Positions 31,791 through 40,903 are shown, numbered from the stretch's first letter. The stretch is DNA of 64,000 bases from Sinomonas sp. P10A9 (GCF_041022165.1 NZ_CP163302.1:3286001-3350000); one strand, 5' to 3'. Program-made: numbers and translations. Notes: generated by a model not told the origin, from the letters alone.

Positions 31791-32957
31791 TCAGGCGCCC
31801 CAGCCGGCCTGGGTGCCGCCGACTCGGGTGTCGTTGATGAGCTTCTGGTAGCCGGAGGCGGCGTAGGCGGTCATCGGGTCCGCCGGGAGGCCGCGCTCCT
31901 CGCGCCAGGCGGCCAGGGCCGGGCGCACGTCGGTGTAGAACGCGTCCATGAAGACGGCGTTCGCCGCCAGGACGTCGCGGTTGGCCTGGGCCTCCTGGAG
32001 CGCTGCGCGGTCCAGGAGGAGTGCGCGCGCCGTCATCTCCTGGACGTTGAGGACCGAGCGGATCTGGCCCGGGATCTTCTCCTCGAGGTTGTGGCACTGG
32101 TCGAGCATGAGGGCCACCCCCGAGTCGGGCTCGAGGCCGCCGCCGCGGACCACCTCGACCATGATGCGGAAGAGCTGGAACGGGTCCGCGGCGCCCACGA
32201 TCAGGTCGTCGTCCGCATAGAACCGCGAATTGAAGTCGAAGGATCCGAGCTTCCCCAGGCGCAGCAGCTGGGCGACGATGAACTCGATGTTCGTCCCCGG
32301 GGCGTGGTGGCCGGTGTCCAGGCATACGAGCGCCTTCTCGCCCAGGGCGACGGTCTGGGCGTAGGAGGTGCCCCAGTCCGGGACGTCTGTGTGGTAGAAG
32401 GCCGGCTCGAAGAACTTGTACTCGAGCACGAGCCGCTGGTCCGCCCCGAGGCGCGCATAGACCTCCTGGAGCGAGTCCGCGAGGCGGTCCTGACGGGCCC
32501 GGATGTCGTCCTGGCCCGGGTAGTTCGTGCCGTCGGCGAGCCAGACCTTCAGGTCTCGCGAGCCCGTCTCGTCCATGATGTCGATGCACTCGAGGTGGTG
32601 CTCGATCGCGCGGCGGCGCACAGCCTCGTCGGACGAGGTCAGGGAGCCGAACTTGTAGATGTCGTCCTGGAACGTGTTCGAGTTGATCGTCCCGAGCTTC
32701 ACGCCGAGGCCTTCGGCGTGGGAGCGCAGCGCCGCGTAGTCCTCGACCTTGTCCCACGGGATGTGGAGCGCGACGCTCGAGGCGAGGCCCGTGAGCTCGT
32801 TGACCTTGGCAGCGTCCTGGATCTTCTCCTCGACGGTCCGAGGCGTGCCCGGCGTGCCGAAGACCTTGAAGCGCGTGCCGGAGTTGCCGTACGCCCACGA
32901 GGGAACCTCGATCGCAAGGGCGTCGAGGCCCTCGGGGGCGGTGGTGGAGGTGGTCAT
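31791..32957 (-). CDS. rhaI: L-rhamnose isomerase
   Basis: Xylose-isomerase-like TIM-barrel enzyme that converts L-rhamnose to L-rhamnulose, 388 residues, RhaI type rather than the enterobacterial RhaA. Visible features: WAYGNSGTRFKVFG near the start, SNTFQDDIYKFGS, ADGTNYPGQDD, LEYKFFEPAFYHTDVPDWG (metal-ligand Glu) and LDTGHHAPGTNIEF. ATG at 32957 is chosen for its spacing from AGGAG; another ATG six bases earlier is too close to it. Fifteen bases separate it from the aldolase gene. Confidence 0.94.
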   Translation of the reverse strand: MTTSTTAPEGLDALAIEVPSWAYGNSGTRFKVFGTPGTPRTVEEKIQDAAKVNELTGLASSVALHIPWDKVEDYAALRSHAEGLGVKLGTINSNTFQDDIYKFGSLTSSDEAVRRRAIEHHLECIDIMDETGSRDLKVWLADGTNYPGQDDIRARQDRLADSLQEVYARLGADQRLVLEYKFFEPAFYHTDVPDWGTSYAQTVALGEKALVCLDTGHHAPGTNIEFIVAQLLRLGKLGSFDFNSRFYADDDLIVGAADPFQLFRIMVEVVRGGGLEPDSGVALMLDQCHNLEEKIPGQIRSVLNVQEMTARALLLDRAALQEAQANRDVLAANAVFMDAFYTDVRPALAAWREERGLPADPMTAYAASGYQKLINDTRVGGTQAGWGA

Positions 32958-32981
32958 CGTCATTCTCCTGCGGTGCGTGGT

Positions 32982-33012
32982 GCGGGGCCGCACCTGCTCA
33001 GCGCGGCCCCGC
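32982..33012 (-). terminator. Intercistronic hairpin between rhaS and rhaI
   Basis: GCGGGGCCGC (32982-32991) and GCGGCCCCGC (33003-33012) form a perfect 10-base stem. Without a T-run, it probably protects or partly terminates the abundant binding-protein message rather than ending the operon. Confidence 0.5.
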
Positions 33013-33021
33013 GTCGTGGGT

Positions 33022-34125
33022 TTAGAAGTTGTACTTGTCGACGTTGTCCGCGGTGAAGACCGTCGGGTCGCCGAGCAGGACAGTGCCGTTGGCCCCGATC
33101 TTGAACTCGCCGAGGCTGCCGGCCTTGAACGTCTGGCCTTCGGCACCGGTGATCTGGCCGGAGGAGAGGGCCGCGCCGGCGTAGGCGGCGAGGTAGCCGA
33201 GCTTTTCGACGTCCCAGAGGGCGAAGGCCTTCATGGTGCCGTTCTTGACGTAGTCCTTGAGCTGGCTGGGGAATCCGAGGCCGGTGAGCTGGACCTTGCC
33301 CTTGTACGAGGAATTGGCGAGGTACTGCGCTGCGGCGGCGACGCCGACGGTGGTCGGGGAGATGATCCCCTTCAGCGTCGGGTGCTGCTGCAGGAGGGCC
33401 TGGGTCTCCTGCTGGGACTTCTGTGCGTCGTCGTTGCCGTAGGCGGTGGCGACGAGGTGGAGCTTGGAGTACTCGGGCTTCTCCAGGTCTTTCTTCATGA
33501 GGTCGATCCAGGCGTTCTGGTTCGTGGCGTTGGCGGTCGCGGAGAGGATGGCGATGTCACCGCCGTCAGGGCCAACGGCGTCGGAGATGAGCTTCACCTG
33601 GGTGTCGGCGATGCCCTGGGCCGTGGCCTGGTTGATGTAGAGGTCGCGACAGGACGGGTCAGTGTCGGAATCGAACGTGACAACCTTGGCGCCGTTGCTG
33701 CGTGCGTCGCTCAGCGCCGTGCAGAGCGCCTTGGGGTCGTTGGCCGAGAGCGCGATGACGTCCGTGCTCTGCTGTGTGAGCGTGTTGATGTAGCTGACCT
33801 GGCTCGAGGCGGAGGCGTCTGAGGGCCCGACTTCCGAGAAGCTGCCCTTGAACTCGTCGACGGCGTTCTTGCCGCCGCGGTCGGTGACGGTGAAGTAGGA
33901 GTTGTTCAGCTGCTTGGGCAGGAAGGCGACCCTCAGGCCGGACTTGAGGGGCGCGCTCGGATTGGCTGAGGCACTTGAGGTGCTACCGCCGGCAGCGGCG
34001 CCGGTCGAGGAGCTGTTCGTGGTGCCGCCACAGGCGCTCAGGGCCAATGCCGCTGCCGCAGCGACAGCGACGTAGGCCGGCGCGAGCTTCCGCAGAGAGC
34101 GCGCGGACATAGTGGAACGATTCAT
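33022..34125 (-). CDS. rhaS: Rhamnose ABC transporter substrate-binding lipoprotein
   Basis: Periplasmic-binding-protein type I of 367 residues. It starts with a basic region, a long Ala/Val-rich hydrophobic stretch and the lipobox LSAC, then a Ser/Gly/Thr linker before the mature domain (LRVAFLPKQLNNSYFTV). Segments such as ALSANDPKAL and TLKGIISPTTVGVAAAAQYL are typical of RhaS. ATG at 34125 is preceded by AAAGGA; the long upstream in-frame extension belongs to the permease gene. Cotranscribed with the ATPase and permeases. Confidence 0.94.
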   Translation of the reverse strand: MNRSTMSARSLRKLAPAYVAVAAAAALALSACGGTTNSSSTGAAAGGSTSSASANPSAPLKSGLRVAFLPKQLNNSYFTVTDRGGKNAVDEFKGSFSEVGPSDASASSQVSYINTLTQQSTDVIALSANDPKALCTALSDARSNGAKVVTFDSDTDPSCRDLYINQATAQGIADTQVKLISDAVGPDGGDIAILSATANATNQNAWIDLMKKDLEKPEYSKLHLVATAYGNDDAQKSQQETQALLQQHPTLKGIISPTTVGVAAAAQYLANSSYKGKVQLTGLGFPSQLKDYVKNGTMKAFALWDVEKLGYLAAYAGAALSSGQITGAEGQTFKAGSLGEFKIGANGTVLLGDPTVFTADNVDKYNF

Positions 34126-34160
34126 TATTGGTCCTTTCGGGGAGGGTCCGTCTGCCTGTG

Positions 34161-35204
34161 CTAGGCGGATCGGGGTCTTGCTGAGACAGATCGCGGAGCC
34201 CTGCTCCTGATCCCGGTCAGTGCGCTGGGGCCTACGACGGCGATGATCAGCAGGCCGCCGGTGAGCATGGAGAGCGTGTCCTCGGGGACACTGGCAAGCT
34301 GGAGTGCGTTGCGCAGCACGGCAAGCAGTGCGACTCCGGCGACGACGCCGGGGAGGTTGCCCTTTCCGCCGAAGATTGACACGCCCCCCAAGAGCACGGC
34401 GGCGACCACCGAGAGTTCGAGCCCGGTGGCGTTGTCGCCGCGGGCACTGCCGTAGCGCAGGGTCCACCAGACCCCCACCATGCCCGCGACGGCGCCGGAG
34501 ACGACGTACAGCCAGAATTTGGTCTTGGCCACCGGAATGCCCGCAAAGCGCGCAGCATCGGTGCTGTAGCCCATGGCGAAGAGGGTTCGGCCGAATCCGG
34601 TGAAATGGAGCGCGATCCCGAAGGCGACCACGAGCACGAGCACGGGGATGAGCCAGACCGGGATCCCGGTGGCGCCGATCTTGGCGGTGATCCCCTTGGT
34701 GATGGCGAGGGGGAAGCTGGTGACTGCCTGGTCGCCGAGTGCCACGAACGCCAGGCCGCGGAACAGCGCGAGGGTGCCGATGGTCACCGCGAGCGACGGC
34801 AGGCCGGCGGCGGTCACGAGGACGCCGTTGAACGCCCCGCAGACGGCACCGAGGAGTACCACGAGCGGCACGATGGTCTCCATCGGCACTCCTGCATTCC
34901 AGAGGACGCCGAAAACGCAACTGGTGAACCCGGCGACACTGGCCACCGAGAGATCGATCTCCCCTGTGAGGACGATGAGGGTCATGGGCAGCGCCAGCAG
35001 GAGGATCGGGATGATGTCGATCAGCAGGAACCCAGTGTTGCGGATGGAGGCGAAGCCGGGGATAAGGGACCCTGCGGCGATGATTCCAATGACCAGGACG
35101 GCGATGACTGCGGCGTCCCATCCGCGGAGCGCGCCGAAGCGTGGAGCAGCGGGAGCGGCCTCGGCTGCGGCCGATTCAGTACGGCGGGGAGTCTCAGTGG
35201 ACAC
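34161..35204 (-). CDS. Rhamnose ABC transporter permease (RhaQ-like)
   Basis: RbsC/XylH-class permease of about 347 residues with 8-10 hydrophobic segments, the LTGEIDLSVASVAGFTS helix shared by this class, and LGGVSIFGGKGNLPGV near the C-terminus. GTG at 35204 is chosen because GAGGA lies ten bases before it; a TTG at 35213 is the alternative. It overlaps the end of the other permease gene, and the two probably form a heterodimer. Confidence 0.92.
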   Translation of the reverse strand: MSTETPRRTESAAAEAAPAAPRFGALRGWDAAVIAVLVIGIIAAGSLIPGFASIRNTGFLLIDIIPILLLALPMTLIVLTGEIDLSVASVAGFTSCVFGVLWNAGVPMETIVPLVVLLGAVCGAFNGVLVTAAGLPSLAVTIGTLALFRGLAFVALGDQAVTSFPLAITKGITAKIGATGIPVWLIPVLVLVVAFGIALHFTGFGRTLFAMGYSTDAARFAGIPVAKTKFWLYVVSGAVAGMVGVWWTLRYGSARGDNATGLELSVVAAVLLGGVSIFGGKGNLPGVVAGVALLAVLRNALQLASVPEDTLSMLTGGLLIIAVVGPSALTGIRSRAPRSVSARPRSA

Positions 35205-36222
35205 GGGCGTCAAGTCCTCTCAAGCGCAATTCGGTGCGGTGGGCCAGATACTTGTCCAGGCCGATGGATGCCAGGATGAGGGCGCCGACCATTGCCCCCT
35301 GCCAGAACGGGGAGACCCCGAGGACGGGAAGGGCGGACGTGATGGTGGTCAGAAGCACAGCGCCGATGGCGGCTCCGTAGGCGGTCCCGACGCCGCCGGC
35401 GATCGCAACTCCGCCGACGACCGCTGCGGCGACGACGTTGAGCTCGAGACCTTGGCCGGCTGTGGCATCGAGGTTGCCGTACTTGGCTGCGTAGGCCACG
35501 CCCGCGAGGCCCGCGAGGGCGCCGGAGGCGACGAAGGCCGTGAAGACGCGGCGGCCGACGCGCAGGCCGTAGAGGTTCGCGGCATTCAGGTCAGAGCCGA
35601 TGGCGTAGAACTCACGGCCGGAGCGCAGGTGACGCAGGTACAGGCCCACCGCGAGCATGACGATCATGGCGATGATCGCCAGGTAGGGGATGCCGAGGAG
35701 CGAGCCGCTCCCCATGTCCAGCAGACCTTTGGGGAGGTCCGACGGATTGATGTGCTGGCCACGGGCCCAGGCGAAATCGATGCCGCGAAAGATGTACAGG
35801 GTGCCCAGCGTCACCACGAGGGCAGGGACCTTGGCCAGGGCGATGAGGGCGCCGTTGACTGCACCGAGGACTCCGCCGAGCGCCACTCCGGCCAGGATGA
35901 CGAGAGGAATCGGCAGGTCCGGCATCGCTGAGCAGAGCTTGCCGGTGGCGAACGCGGTCAACCCAAGGACCGATCCGACGGACAGGTCGACGTTGCGGGT
36001 GATGACCACGATCGCCTGCCCGACGGCCAGGATGACCAGGATCGAGGAGTTCAGGAGCATGTCCCGGAGGCTCTGGGCATCGGCGAAGCGGGGATTGACG
36101 GTGGTGGTGACCGCGACGAGCAGGATCAGGGCGAGCAGGACGCCGAACTCCCTGGCCTTCGTCACGGAACCGATCCAGCCTGGTACGGCAAGGGTGCGGC
36201 GGGGTTGGCTGATCACGCTCAC
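35194..36222 (-). CDS. Rhamnose ABC transporter permease (RhaP-like)
   Basis: 342-residue permease of the RbsC class, similar in plan to its neighbour (ITRNVDLSVGSVLGLTA, VGGVAIAGGVGTAYGA). GTG start at 36222 overlaps the ATPase stop (GTGA). The order ATPase, permease, permease, binding protein, isomerase follows rhizobial rhaTPQS. Confidence 0.92.
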   Translation of the reverse strand: MSVISQPRRTLAVPGWIGSVTKAREFGVLLALILLVAVTTTVNPRFADAQSLRDMLLNSSILVILAVGQAIVVITRNVDLSVGSVLGLTAFATGKLCSAMPDLPIPLVILAGVALGGVLGAVNGALIALAKVPALVVTLGTLYIFRGIDFAWARGQHINPSDLPKGLLDMGSGSLLGIPYLAIIAMIVMLAVGLYLRHLRSGREFYAIGSDLNAANLYGLRVGRRVFTAFVASGALAGLAGVAYAAKYGNLDATAGQGLELNVVAAAVVGGVAIAGGVGTAYGAAIGAVLLTTITSALPVLGVSPFWQGAMVGALILASIGLDKYLAHRTELRLRGLDARVH

Positions 36223-37802
36223 TGCGCGGCTTCCTTTCTGGTGGTCGCGGCAGGTGTTGTGCGCACACCGGCCGCGGCGGCCATGACCGTCTCCTCGGTG
36301 GCCTCTGCACGGCTGAGCTGAGCGGCGATGCGACCCTCGTGCATGACCAGCACGCGGTCAGACATCCCGAGGATCTCGGGGAGCTCGGACGAGATCATGA
36401 GGACTGCGAGTCCCTTTCCGGCGAGCTCGGAGATGAGCCGGTGCACCTCGGCCTTCGTGCCGACATCGATACCGCGAGTGGGTTCGTCGATGATCAGGAC
36501 ACGGGGGTCGGTGGAGAGCCACTTGCCCAGGACAACCTTCTGCTGGTTCCCTCCGGAAAGAGTGGAGATGGGAGAGGTGGGCGTCCCGGCCTTGATCTGC
36601 AGCCTCTTCGACCAGTCGCCGGTGACCCTGCTCTCCGCCCGGCCCGAGAGCAGGCCGAAACGGCTCAGGCGTTTGCGCAGCGTCAGGGTGAGGTTGCGGC
36701 TGACGCTCATCTCCATGACCAAGCCCTGCTTGCGCCTGTCTTCGGGGACAAAGGCCATTCCGGCTTTGATCGCATCCACGGGGGATCGACCTCGCAGCCG
36801 TTTGCCGCCCAAGGTGACGTCCCCGTCGTCGTACGCGTCAATCCCGAAGACGGCCCGGGCTACCTCCGAGCGACCCGCTCCGACGAGGCCGCTCAGACCG
36901 ACGATCTCGCCCGCCCTGAGGGAGAAGGTGATGTCATGGAACGTCCCGCGCCGGCTCAGCCCGCGCACTTCAAGGACGGGGTCCCCGATCACGGCCTCCT
37001 GCTTGGGGTACAGCGACGAGACATCTCGGCCGACCATCTGGCGGATGACCCCGTCGACCGTGAGCTTCGAAGCCTCGGCCGTGGTGACGTGGGCTCCGTC
37101 GCGCATGACCGTGATCCAGTCTGAGATCCCGAAGACCTCATCGAAGCGATGCGAGATGAACAGCACCGCCGCGCCCTTGGCGAGCAGCGTCCGTGTGACG
37201 CGGAAGAGCCGCTCGACCTCCGTGCCACTCAGAGCGGCCGTCGGCTCGTCCATGATGAGGACCCTCGCGTCCATCGAGATGGCTTTTGCGATCTCGACCA
37301 GCTGCTGGTCTGCGATGGAAAGGCCCTGGGCGATTCGGTCAGGGTCGATGTTCACTCCGAGCGCGCTGAACAGGCCGTTTGTCTGCTCTCGCATTGCGCG
37401 TCGGTCGATCCGGCGCAGGCCACCCTTGACCGGCTGACGGCCCATGAAGATGTTCTCGGCCACTGTGAGGTCCGGGAACATCGTCGGCTCCTGATAGATG
37501 ACCGCGATGCCTGCGCTCCTCGCTTCGAGCGGGTCTCGAAACACGACCGGCCGCCCGTCGAGGAGCATGTGGCCGCTGTCTGCCTGATGGACCCCAGCCA
37601 AAGTCTTGACGAGGGTGGACTTTCCGGCACCGTTCTCGCCGACGAGGGCGGTGACCTGCCCTGAATACAGGTGGAGGTTCGCCCCCTGCAGCGCTCGGAC
37701 CGCGCCGAAGGACTTGTGGATGTCCGTCAGTTCGAGAACCGGCACTGTTGGACGGCTGGCGACTTGTTGTCCCGCCTGCCCTCTAGCATCCGTGTCTGGC
37801 AT
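36219..37802 (-). CDS. rhaT: Rhamnose ABC transporter ATP-binding protein (double ATPase)
   Basis: 527-residue tandem ATPase of the RbsA class. First half: Walker A GENGAGKST and VLIMDEPTAALS; second half: degenerate P-loop LVGAGRSEVARAVFG, then signature LSGGNQQKVVLGKWL and VLIIDEPTRGIDVG. This type powers CUT2 importers for monosaccharides. First gene after the promoter at 37843-37871, which carries a perfect TGAATCGATTCA operator. Confidence 0.95.
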   Translation of the reverse strand: MPDTDARGQAGQQVASRPTVPVLELTDIHKSFGAVRALQGANLHLYSGQVTALVGENGAGKSTLVKTLAGVHQADSGHMLLDGRPVVFRDPLEARSAGIAVIYQEPTMFPDLTVAENIFMGRQPVKGGLRRIDRRAMREQTNGLFSALGVNIDPDRIAQGLSIADQQLVEIAKAISMDARVLIMDEPTAALSGTEVERLFRVTRTLLAKGAAVLFISHRFDEVFGISDWITVMRDGAHVTTAEASKLTVDGVIRQMVGRDVSSLYPKQEAVIGDPVLEVRGLSRRGTFHDITFSLRAGEIVGLSGLVGAGRSEVARAVFGIDAYDDGDVTLGGKRLRGRSPVDAIKAGMAFVPEDRRKQGLVMEMSVSRNLTLTLRKRLSRFGLLSGRAESRVTGDWSKRLQIKAGTPTSPISTLSGGNQQKVVLGKWLSTDPRVLIIDEPTRGIDVGTKAEVHRLISELAGKGLAVLMISSELPEILGMSDRVLVMHEGRIAAQLSRAEATEETVMAAAAGVRTTPAATTRKEAAQ

Positions 37803-37814
37803 CTTTGCCTCTTC

Positions 37815-37826
37815 TGAATCGATTCA
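37815..37826. promoter_or_regulatory. Rhamnose-regulon operator 1 (TGAATCGATTCA)
   Basis: Perfect 12-base palindrome TGAATCGATTCA just downstream of the rhaT promoter; repeated exactly at 38382-38393. Its CG centre is typical of LacI-family sites. Confidence 0.8.
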
Positions 37827-37842
37827 ATTCGTAATAGACATT

Positions 37843-37871
37843 ACTGTATTGAGTGATCCACGCCACGTCAA
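37843..37871 (-). promoter_or_regulatory. Promoter of the rhamnose transport/catabolic operon
   Basis: Minus-strand TTGACG (37866-37871), 17-base spacer, TACAGT (37843-37848): a strong consensus-like promoter. Confidence 0.7.
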
Positions 37872-37941
37872 CACCCAACCTCAAAGCACGCTCGCATGCG
37901 TCGCGGACGGCGGACTCCAGCAACTCGTTGGTCGCCGCCGC

Positions 37942-38334
37942 CTACGACGGCCGGGGGCCTGGACCAGCCACAGTCGCCCTGGCCGCGGCGAGCTGGGATT
38001 CGAGGTTGAAGACCTCCTCGAGGGGGACGAAAGCCTCGTCCGGGGGTGTGTCGACTCCGGCGAAGAGGTCCGCCATTTCGGACTGCCAGCGAGCATTGAC
38101 CTCGTAAGCGGCCATGCGGGCGGTCGCGGCATCGAGGCTGTCCGTTTCGACGTATCCGATGAGCAGCCCATCCGGGCGGAGGAAGAGCGAGTAGTTGTGC
38201 CAGCCGGCGGCCTCAAGGGCCTCGAGCATCTCGGGCCAGACGGCGGCGTGGCGCCGCTTGTACTCCTGGATGCGGTCGGGCTGGATCCACTGCTGGAAGC
38301 AGATTCGGCGCCGCGTCGCTGGGGTCTCGCTCAT
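37942..38334 (-). CDS. rhaM: L-rhamnose mutarotase
   Basis: 130-residue ferredoxin-fold mutarotase that interconverts the anomers of L-rhamnose. Recognisable segments: RICFQQWIQPDRIQEYKRRH, then AVWPEMLEAL, WHNYSLFLRPDGLLIGYVE and ARWQSEMADLF; the conserved His of the YKRRH motif and the Tyr of NYS are present. It is transcribed from its own promoter just upstream of, and in the same direction as, the transporter operon, with an identical operator. Confidence 0.95.
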   Translation of the reverse strand: MSETPATRRRICFQQWIQPDRIQEYKRRHAAVWPEMLEALEAAGWHNYSLFLRPDGLLIGYVETDSLDAATARMAAYEVNARWQSEMADLFAGVDTPPDEAFVPLEEVFNLESQLAAARATVAGPGPRPS

Positions 38335-38381
38335 GGCGTTCCTTCCTGTCCGGATCAGATCTGTGTAGCCATCCAGAAGTG

Positions 38382-38393
38382 AATCGATTCAGA
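38382..38393. promoter_or_regulatory. Rhamnose-regulon operator 2 (TGAATCGATTCA)
   Basis: Second exact copy of the palindrome, 13 bases downstream of the rhaM -10. Confidence 0.8.
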
Positions 38394-38406
38394 TCGTCTT
38401 TCCGGA

Positions 38407-38436
38407 ACGGTAGATGAGTCCGACGCGAAGGGTCAA
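38407..38436 (-). promoter_or_regulatory. Promoter of rhaM
   Basis: Minus-strand TTGACC (38431-38436), 18-base spacer, TACCGT (38407-38412), followed by the operator. Confidence 0.6.
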
Positions 38437-38746
38437 TGCCTGACCTGGATTCGTCTGAATAGTTCAAGGCACCGATCCGCCCGTTGGTCTCGGCCGCTTC
38501 TCGTTGCCCGGTCAGCTCTCCTGGCCCCCTCTCCTCGCCTGGACCTCTCCCTGTCTGGCTCCTTGGCCGGACCTCTTCCGCCGAGGTCGGCCGGTTCTCC
38601 TTGTGTGAGCGCTTCTCCTTGCGTGGGCCGCTCCGCACTTGCGTGAGCAGACAAGGAGAAGCGGCGGGCGCGGCAATGCGCTCTCTGCCGAAGGCAGCGC
38701 CCCAAGGCTCTGGACGTCCGCCCGCGGCTCGTGCCAAACTGGATCC
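38437..38746. other. Gene-free intergenic region with repeated CTCCTTG boxes
   Basis: No gene is supported. The stretch 38500-38625 is rich in CTCCT/CTCCTTG boxes, which read as GGAG-type sequences on the other strand. It contains an 11-base inverted repeat, GCTTCTCCTTG (38611-38621) with CAAGGAGAAGC (38652-38662), separated by 30 bases. Meaning unknown. Confidence 0.5.
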
Positions 38747-38760
38747 GGAAAACGCTTTCC
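38747..38760. promoter_or_regulatory. LacI/CcpA-like operator (GGAAAACGCTTTCC)
   Basis: GGAAAACGCTTTCC, a 14-base CG-centred palindrome with one mismatched pair, 30 bases before the start at 38791. Similar to 1517-1530. Confidence 0.6.
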
Positions 38761-38790
38761 CACAGCCTGAACCGGTCGCAAAGGAGCCAG

Positions 38791-40899
38791 ATGATCACGC
38801 ACGTCTCCCACCCCACCGCCTCGGCCTCAGGGACCGAAGATACGGGAGGGCAGGAGCACGCCCCGGCCCGCGTCGCCCTCGTAGGCGCCCACGGCTTCGG
38901 CCTTGTGCACCTCCGCAACCTCGCACGTCTCGCTGCCCAGGGCGCCCTGGTCCTCGACGCCGTAGCAGACCCCCGAGAGCCGGAACCCGGAAGCGTGCCG
39001 GAAGGCACGCCGTCGTACGCGTCCCTCGAGGATCTCCTCGCCGGCCGCCCCGCGCCGGACATCGCGATCGTTGCGACGCCCATCCAGATGCACGGTCCGC
39101 TCGCCGCCGCGGCACTCGCCGCCGGCGCCCGGCTCTACCTCGAGAAGCCGCCCGTGCCCTCGATTGCCGCCTACCGCGAGCTGCTCGCAGACGCCGAGAG
39201 CCGCGGCGCCGCAGTCCAGGTGGGGTTCCAGAGCCTCGGATCGCACGCGCTGCCCGCAATCGAGCAACTCCTTGCCTCGGGAGAGATCGGCGCCCTGCGG
39301 GCGGTCGGGGCGATCGGGGTCTGGACCCGCGACCTCGCATACTATGCGCGTTCGCGCTGGGCCGGGAAGCGCCTCATGGACGGCGTCGAGGTCGTGGACG
39401 GCGTCGTGACCAACCCGCTGGCCCATGCGGTCGCGACGGCGCTGCGTATCGCCGGGGCGCGGCGGGAGGAGGATGTCGCGAGCGTCGACGTCGACCTCTA
39501 CCACGCCCACGGTATCGACGCCGACGACACGTCGGTCGTGCGCCTCGTCACCGCCGGGGGAATCCCTGTCACGTGCGCACTGACGCTCTGCGCGACCGAA
39601 ACCGCGGAGCCGTGGGTCACGGTCTACGGCACCGAGGGCGAGGCCCAGCTCTTCTACACGCAGGACAGGCTGATCGTCCGCACCGAGGCCGGCGAGCGCG
39701 AGGAGCGCTACGGCCGCACGGACCTGACCGAGAACCTCCTCGACCACCTCTCCCACGGGACCGGGCTCCTGAGCTCGCTCGCGAACACGGGTGCGTTCAT
39801 GCGGGTCCTCGAGGCTGTGCGCACCGCGCCGGAGGTCCGGGCCATCGCACCCGGGTACGTCGACTGGGTCGGCGAGGGGCAGGCCGCCCGGCCGATCGTG
39901 CGAGGCATCGAGGCCACGCTCGAGCGGGCCGTCAAGGCGCAGGCAACGTTCGCCGAACTCGGCGTCCCCTGGGCCGCCGCCGTAGGGCCGGCAGGGTTGC
40001 TCACCCTCCCTGACGGGCAGCCGGTGGCCGAGCTGTGCGACGGCGCCCACCTCGCTCCGGCACTCTCGCCCCGGCCGTACCTGCACCCGGTCCGCACCCT
40101 GGCGGGGACCACGGTCACTGACCACCTGCCCCTCGACCATGTGTGGCACCTCGGCCTCGGGCTGGCGCTCCAGGACGTGTCCGGGACCAACCTGTGGGGC
40201 GGCCGCACGTACACACGCGAGGCGGGGCGGTACGTGTGGCGTGCCGACCACGGCCGTGTCGCGACGGAGTCCATGGACGGTCCACGGGGCCGAATCCTGC
40301 AGCGGCTGCGCTGGGAAGCGCACGACGGCGCCGCCCTCCTCGCGGAGGCGCGAACCCTCACCGCCGAGCGGGCCTTGGGACCGGCGGACGACGGCGCATG
40401 GCGCCTCACGCTGCACTCGCGCCTCACCGCTGCGCGGGATGTGATCCTCGGGGGTCCCGGCTCGAACGGCAACGCCGGCGGTGGCTACGGCGGCTTCTTC
40501 CTGCGCCTCGCCTCGTGCACGGGGGCCCGTGTGTTCACCGCCGACGCCGAGGGCGAGACCGCCGTGCATGGGCATGCCGCCCCCTGGATCGCCTGGAGCG
40601 CGCGCTTCGACGGCGGGCCCGCCGGTCGGGACGGCCAGGGCGCCGAGGCCGGCGTCGTCATCGCGGCGGCGCCCGAGACACCCGACGATCCGTGGTTCGT
40701 CCGTCTCGCGGGGTACCCCGGCATTGGCTCGGCCCTCGCATGGGAGCGGGCTGTGGAGCTCCCCGCCGGCGAGGCGCTCGAGCGGACGTTCCGAGTGTGG
40801 TTCGTGGACGGTCCCGTCGACCCTGAGCGCGCAGCGGCCCTGGTCGCTGCCCCGGACGCGACGGCCCCGGACTCAGCAGCCCCGGAAGCGGGCGCCTGA
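38791..40899 (+). CDS. Gfo/Idh/MocA oxidoreductase fused to a DUF6807 (PmoA-like) domain
   Basis: 702 residues in two parts. Residues about 25-390 form a sugar dehydrogenase (VALVGAHGFGLVHLRNL, IVATPIQMHGP, LEKPPVPS as the EKP motif). From about 400 a second domain starts (LLTLPDGQPVAEL, RPYLHPVRTLAGTTVTDH, LDHVWHLGLGLALQDVSGTN), matching the DUF6807/PmoA-like family seen beside glycoside hydrolases. The two are usually separate neighbouring genes; here they are one frame without a stop. AAAGGAG before ATG 38791 fixes the start. Followed after four bases by the GH78 gene; a role in processing rhamnosides is inferred. Confidence 0.85.
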   Translation: MITHVSHPTASASGTEDTGGQEHAPARVALVGAHGFGLVHLRNLARLAAQGALVLDAVADPREPEPGSVPEGTPSYASLEDLLAGRPAPDIAIVATPIQMHGPLAAAALAAGARLYLEKPPVPSIAAYRELLADAESRGAAVQVGFQSLGSHALPAIEQLLASGEIGALRAVGAIGVWTRDLAYYARSRWAGKRLMDGVEVVDGVVTNPLAHAVATALRIAGARREEDVASVDVDLYHAHGIDADDTSVVRLVTAGGIPVTCALTLCATETAEPWVTVYGTEGEAQLFYTQDRLIVRTEAGEREERYGRTDLTENLLDHLSHGTGLLSSLANTGAFMRVLEAVRTAPEVRAIAPGYVDWVGEGQAARPIVRGIEATLERAVKAQATFAELGVPWAAAVGPAGLLTLPDGQPVAELCDGAHLAPALSPRPYLHPVRTLAGTTVTDHLPLDHVWHLGLGLALQDVSGTNLWGGRTYTREAGRYVWRADHGRVATESMDGPRGRILQRLRWEAHDGAALLAEARTLTAERALGPADDGAWRLTLHSRLTAARDVILGGPGSNGNAGGGYGGFFLRLASCTGARVFTADAEGETAVHGHAAPWIAWSARFDGGPAGRDGQGAEAGVVIAAAPETPDDPWFVRLAGYPGIGSALAWERAVELPAGEALERTFRVWFVDGPVDPERAAALVAAPDATAPDSAAPEAGA

Positions 40900-40903
40900 G
40901 GGC

